From: Xylocopa sonorina
Lineage: Eukaryota > Arthropoda > Insecta > Hymenoptera > Apidae
Assembly (NCBI RefSeq): GCF_050948175.1
Contig: NC_135202.1
Coordinates: 4,092,001 to 4,156,000 of the forward strand
Direction of reading: 5' to 3'
DNA length: 64,000 bases
Shown one piece after another: positions 62,768-64,000 of the stretch. The notes under the pieces are model-generated. The model made no database searches. It saw only the letters and a list, made by a program, of their open reading frames with translations, and was not told where the DNA came from. Every line of letters begins with the position of its first letter. The stretch's first letter is position 1. Both the position numbers and the translations under genes were made by a program.

Positions 62768-64000
62768 ACTTCAAGCACGACCGTCCCGCGGATATGCACG
62801 CGAGCCTTGAACACATTGCACCGGCCCAAGTTTCGGATCTATACAAATTGAGCGCCGGTTGGTTATATTTTAGATACGTGCTACGGCTAACTAAACTGGA
62901 AATTTACTGAATTTGCGGGTAGACTATATTCGCGTTTAGCTGCTGTTAAATAATTCCACGATTTTGGGCGCAGCTGGTGAAGCATGACGAAACTTCTCTA
63001 TCTTGCTGTACACGTGCGTATAGTTTTTCGTCAATGTCGAATAGCAAATTTTACAAATGTACACATTTTATTTAATGTAATTGACGTATACGTATATGCA
63101 TGTACTCGAATCGAGATTAATAATTTCAAATTGGAGAAAATGAGAAGTGCGATGATGAATAATGCGTTTCGCTAAAAGCTCACGTTTCAGAGCTTTCAAA
63201 GCATTGATAAATTTAGGGGAAATTGTACAGAGAATGCATGTAACTCATATTTTCTATGTCTGTTCTACATAGATATTGTTCATTTAGAAGCAGGTTTTTT
63301 TAATAAAATAAGAAGAAAGTTTTGAAAAATGGGTTTTTAAACGATTTTTAAAGATAGTTTTTTAAATGATTTTTCTATGATTTTTTAGAATGAAAATTAC
63401 GTTCTTGAGGTATATTTCGTACAATTAATAAATCATATTAGGAAATGGGGCCGAGCTCTGTTCTTTTTTCCCTGTAATAAAGTGAAGTCTGAAAAATCTT
63501 CGGATTTTCGTTGAAACTCTTATGGCCACCGAAGTATTCGCATAATAAAGGGTGATTAAGGTAAAGAAGGACGAACTCGTCGTGCTGGATATTATTTTGG
63601 AAAACCGGGACGGAACTCTTAAGCAAACACGGTTTCGTAAACTACCCCTTTCAGCGATCCGACCGCGTTCAAATCAAACAAAAAGGCCACGTTGTTCGGC
63701 CACTGCTTGCCCACCTTCCATTATACCTTAAAAACTTCGAAAATCGCCGAGATATAAATGCACTGTATGTACAAGCTGTCCTATTTTCATTTTCCCAAGC
63801 AAACATCTCGAGAAATATGAAGGACACCGAAAAGTGTTTTAAGTAAGATTGAATCCGTGAAGATGAACACTTGGACCCGTGAAAATCAATTTTATCTCTT
63901 CTCAACTCCCGCGAAGAGGGTAAGAGTTATACAAAATTATATAATATCGCATTTCTATCATATTTTCTAAATTTATTTACAAACATACCAGCTGTGAATG
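62768..64000. other. AT-rich non-coding stretch to the window end
   Basis: Low-complexity T-rich DNA with short near-repeats (gatttttaaagatagtttttt-type) lies at 63290-63390. Frames at 62984-63175, 63438-63626 and 63669-63905 are unrecognised. Confidence 0.4.

Overview
The window looks like gene-poor nuclear DNA of an insect. The base is AT-rich, broken by short, sharply bounded blocks that are GC- and CpG-rich. Coding sequence is split by introns with consensus splice sites, and there is no bacterial-style gene packing. A hymenopteran (bee, ant or wasp) fits this texture, but that is inference. The many reading frames of 60 to 220 codons are close to what chance gives in 64 kb on six frames. 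Most of the longest lie in the CpG-rich blocks, where stop codons are scarce on both strands at once.

Only one coding segment is well supported: a 215-base internal exon on the minus strand (6803-7017) encoding the C-terminal two thirds of a CUB domain, with a clean acceptor and a GTGAGT donor. The window therefore probably covers a large intron-rich locus read right to left. I could not find the exon for the first half of the CUB domain in the 57 kb to its right. A GC-rich minus-strand frame at the left edge (129-241) is in a compatible phase and could be the last coding exon, but this is weak.

The rest is non-coding and notable mainly for local duplications. There are tandem repeats with units of about 143 bases (3434-3850), 37 (26593-26702), 181 (30236-30594), 49 (32251-32365), 120 (42584-42873), 66 (46038-46170) and 150 (54081-54525). 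There is an old inverted duplicate pair at 41-200 and 3890-4039. A dispersed direct pair at 9965-10138 and 18912-19080 shares a 24-base identical core with two homeodomain-type TAAT sites. Smaller structures are a perfect 18-base palindrome (47890-47907), a two-stem hairpin (57975-58013), a 12-base inverted repeat flanking 124 bases (17851-17998), a GA/CT microsatellite (38281-38316) and purine-rich tracts (22620-23040, 59815-59945).

CpG-rich blocks that could hold promoters, untranslated exons or regulatory DNA lie near 840-1260, 12000-13270, 18120-18560, 23640-24300, 27020-28740, 33500-33990, 49840-50930, 51840-52250, 53640-54050, 56110-58010, 58320-58930 and 60956-61330. I recognise no protein, tRNA, rRNA, snRNA, known microRNA, CRISPR array or intact transposon in them. 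No previously undescribed system could be demonstrated; the strongest leads are the dispersed repeat pair and the inverted pair beside its tandem array.
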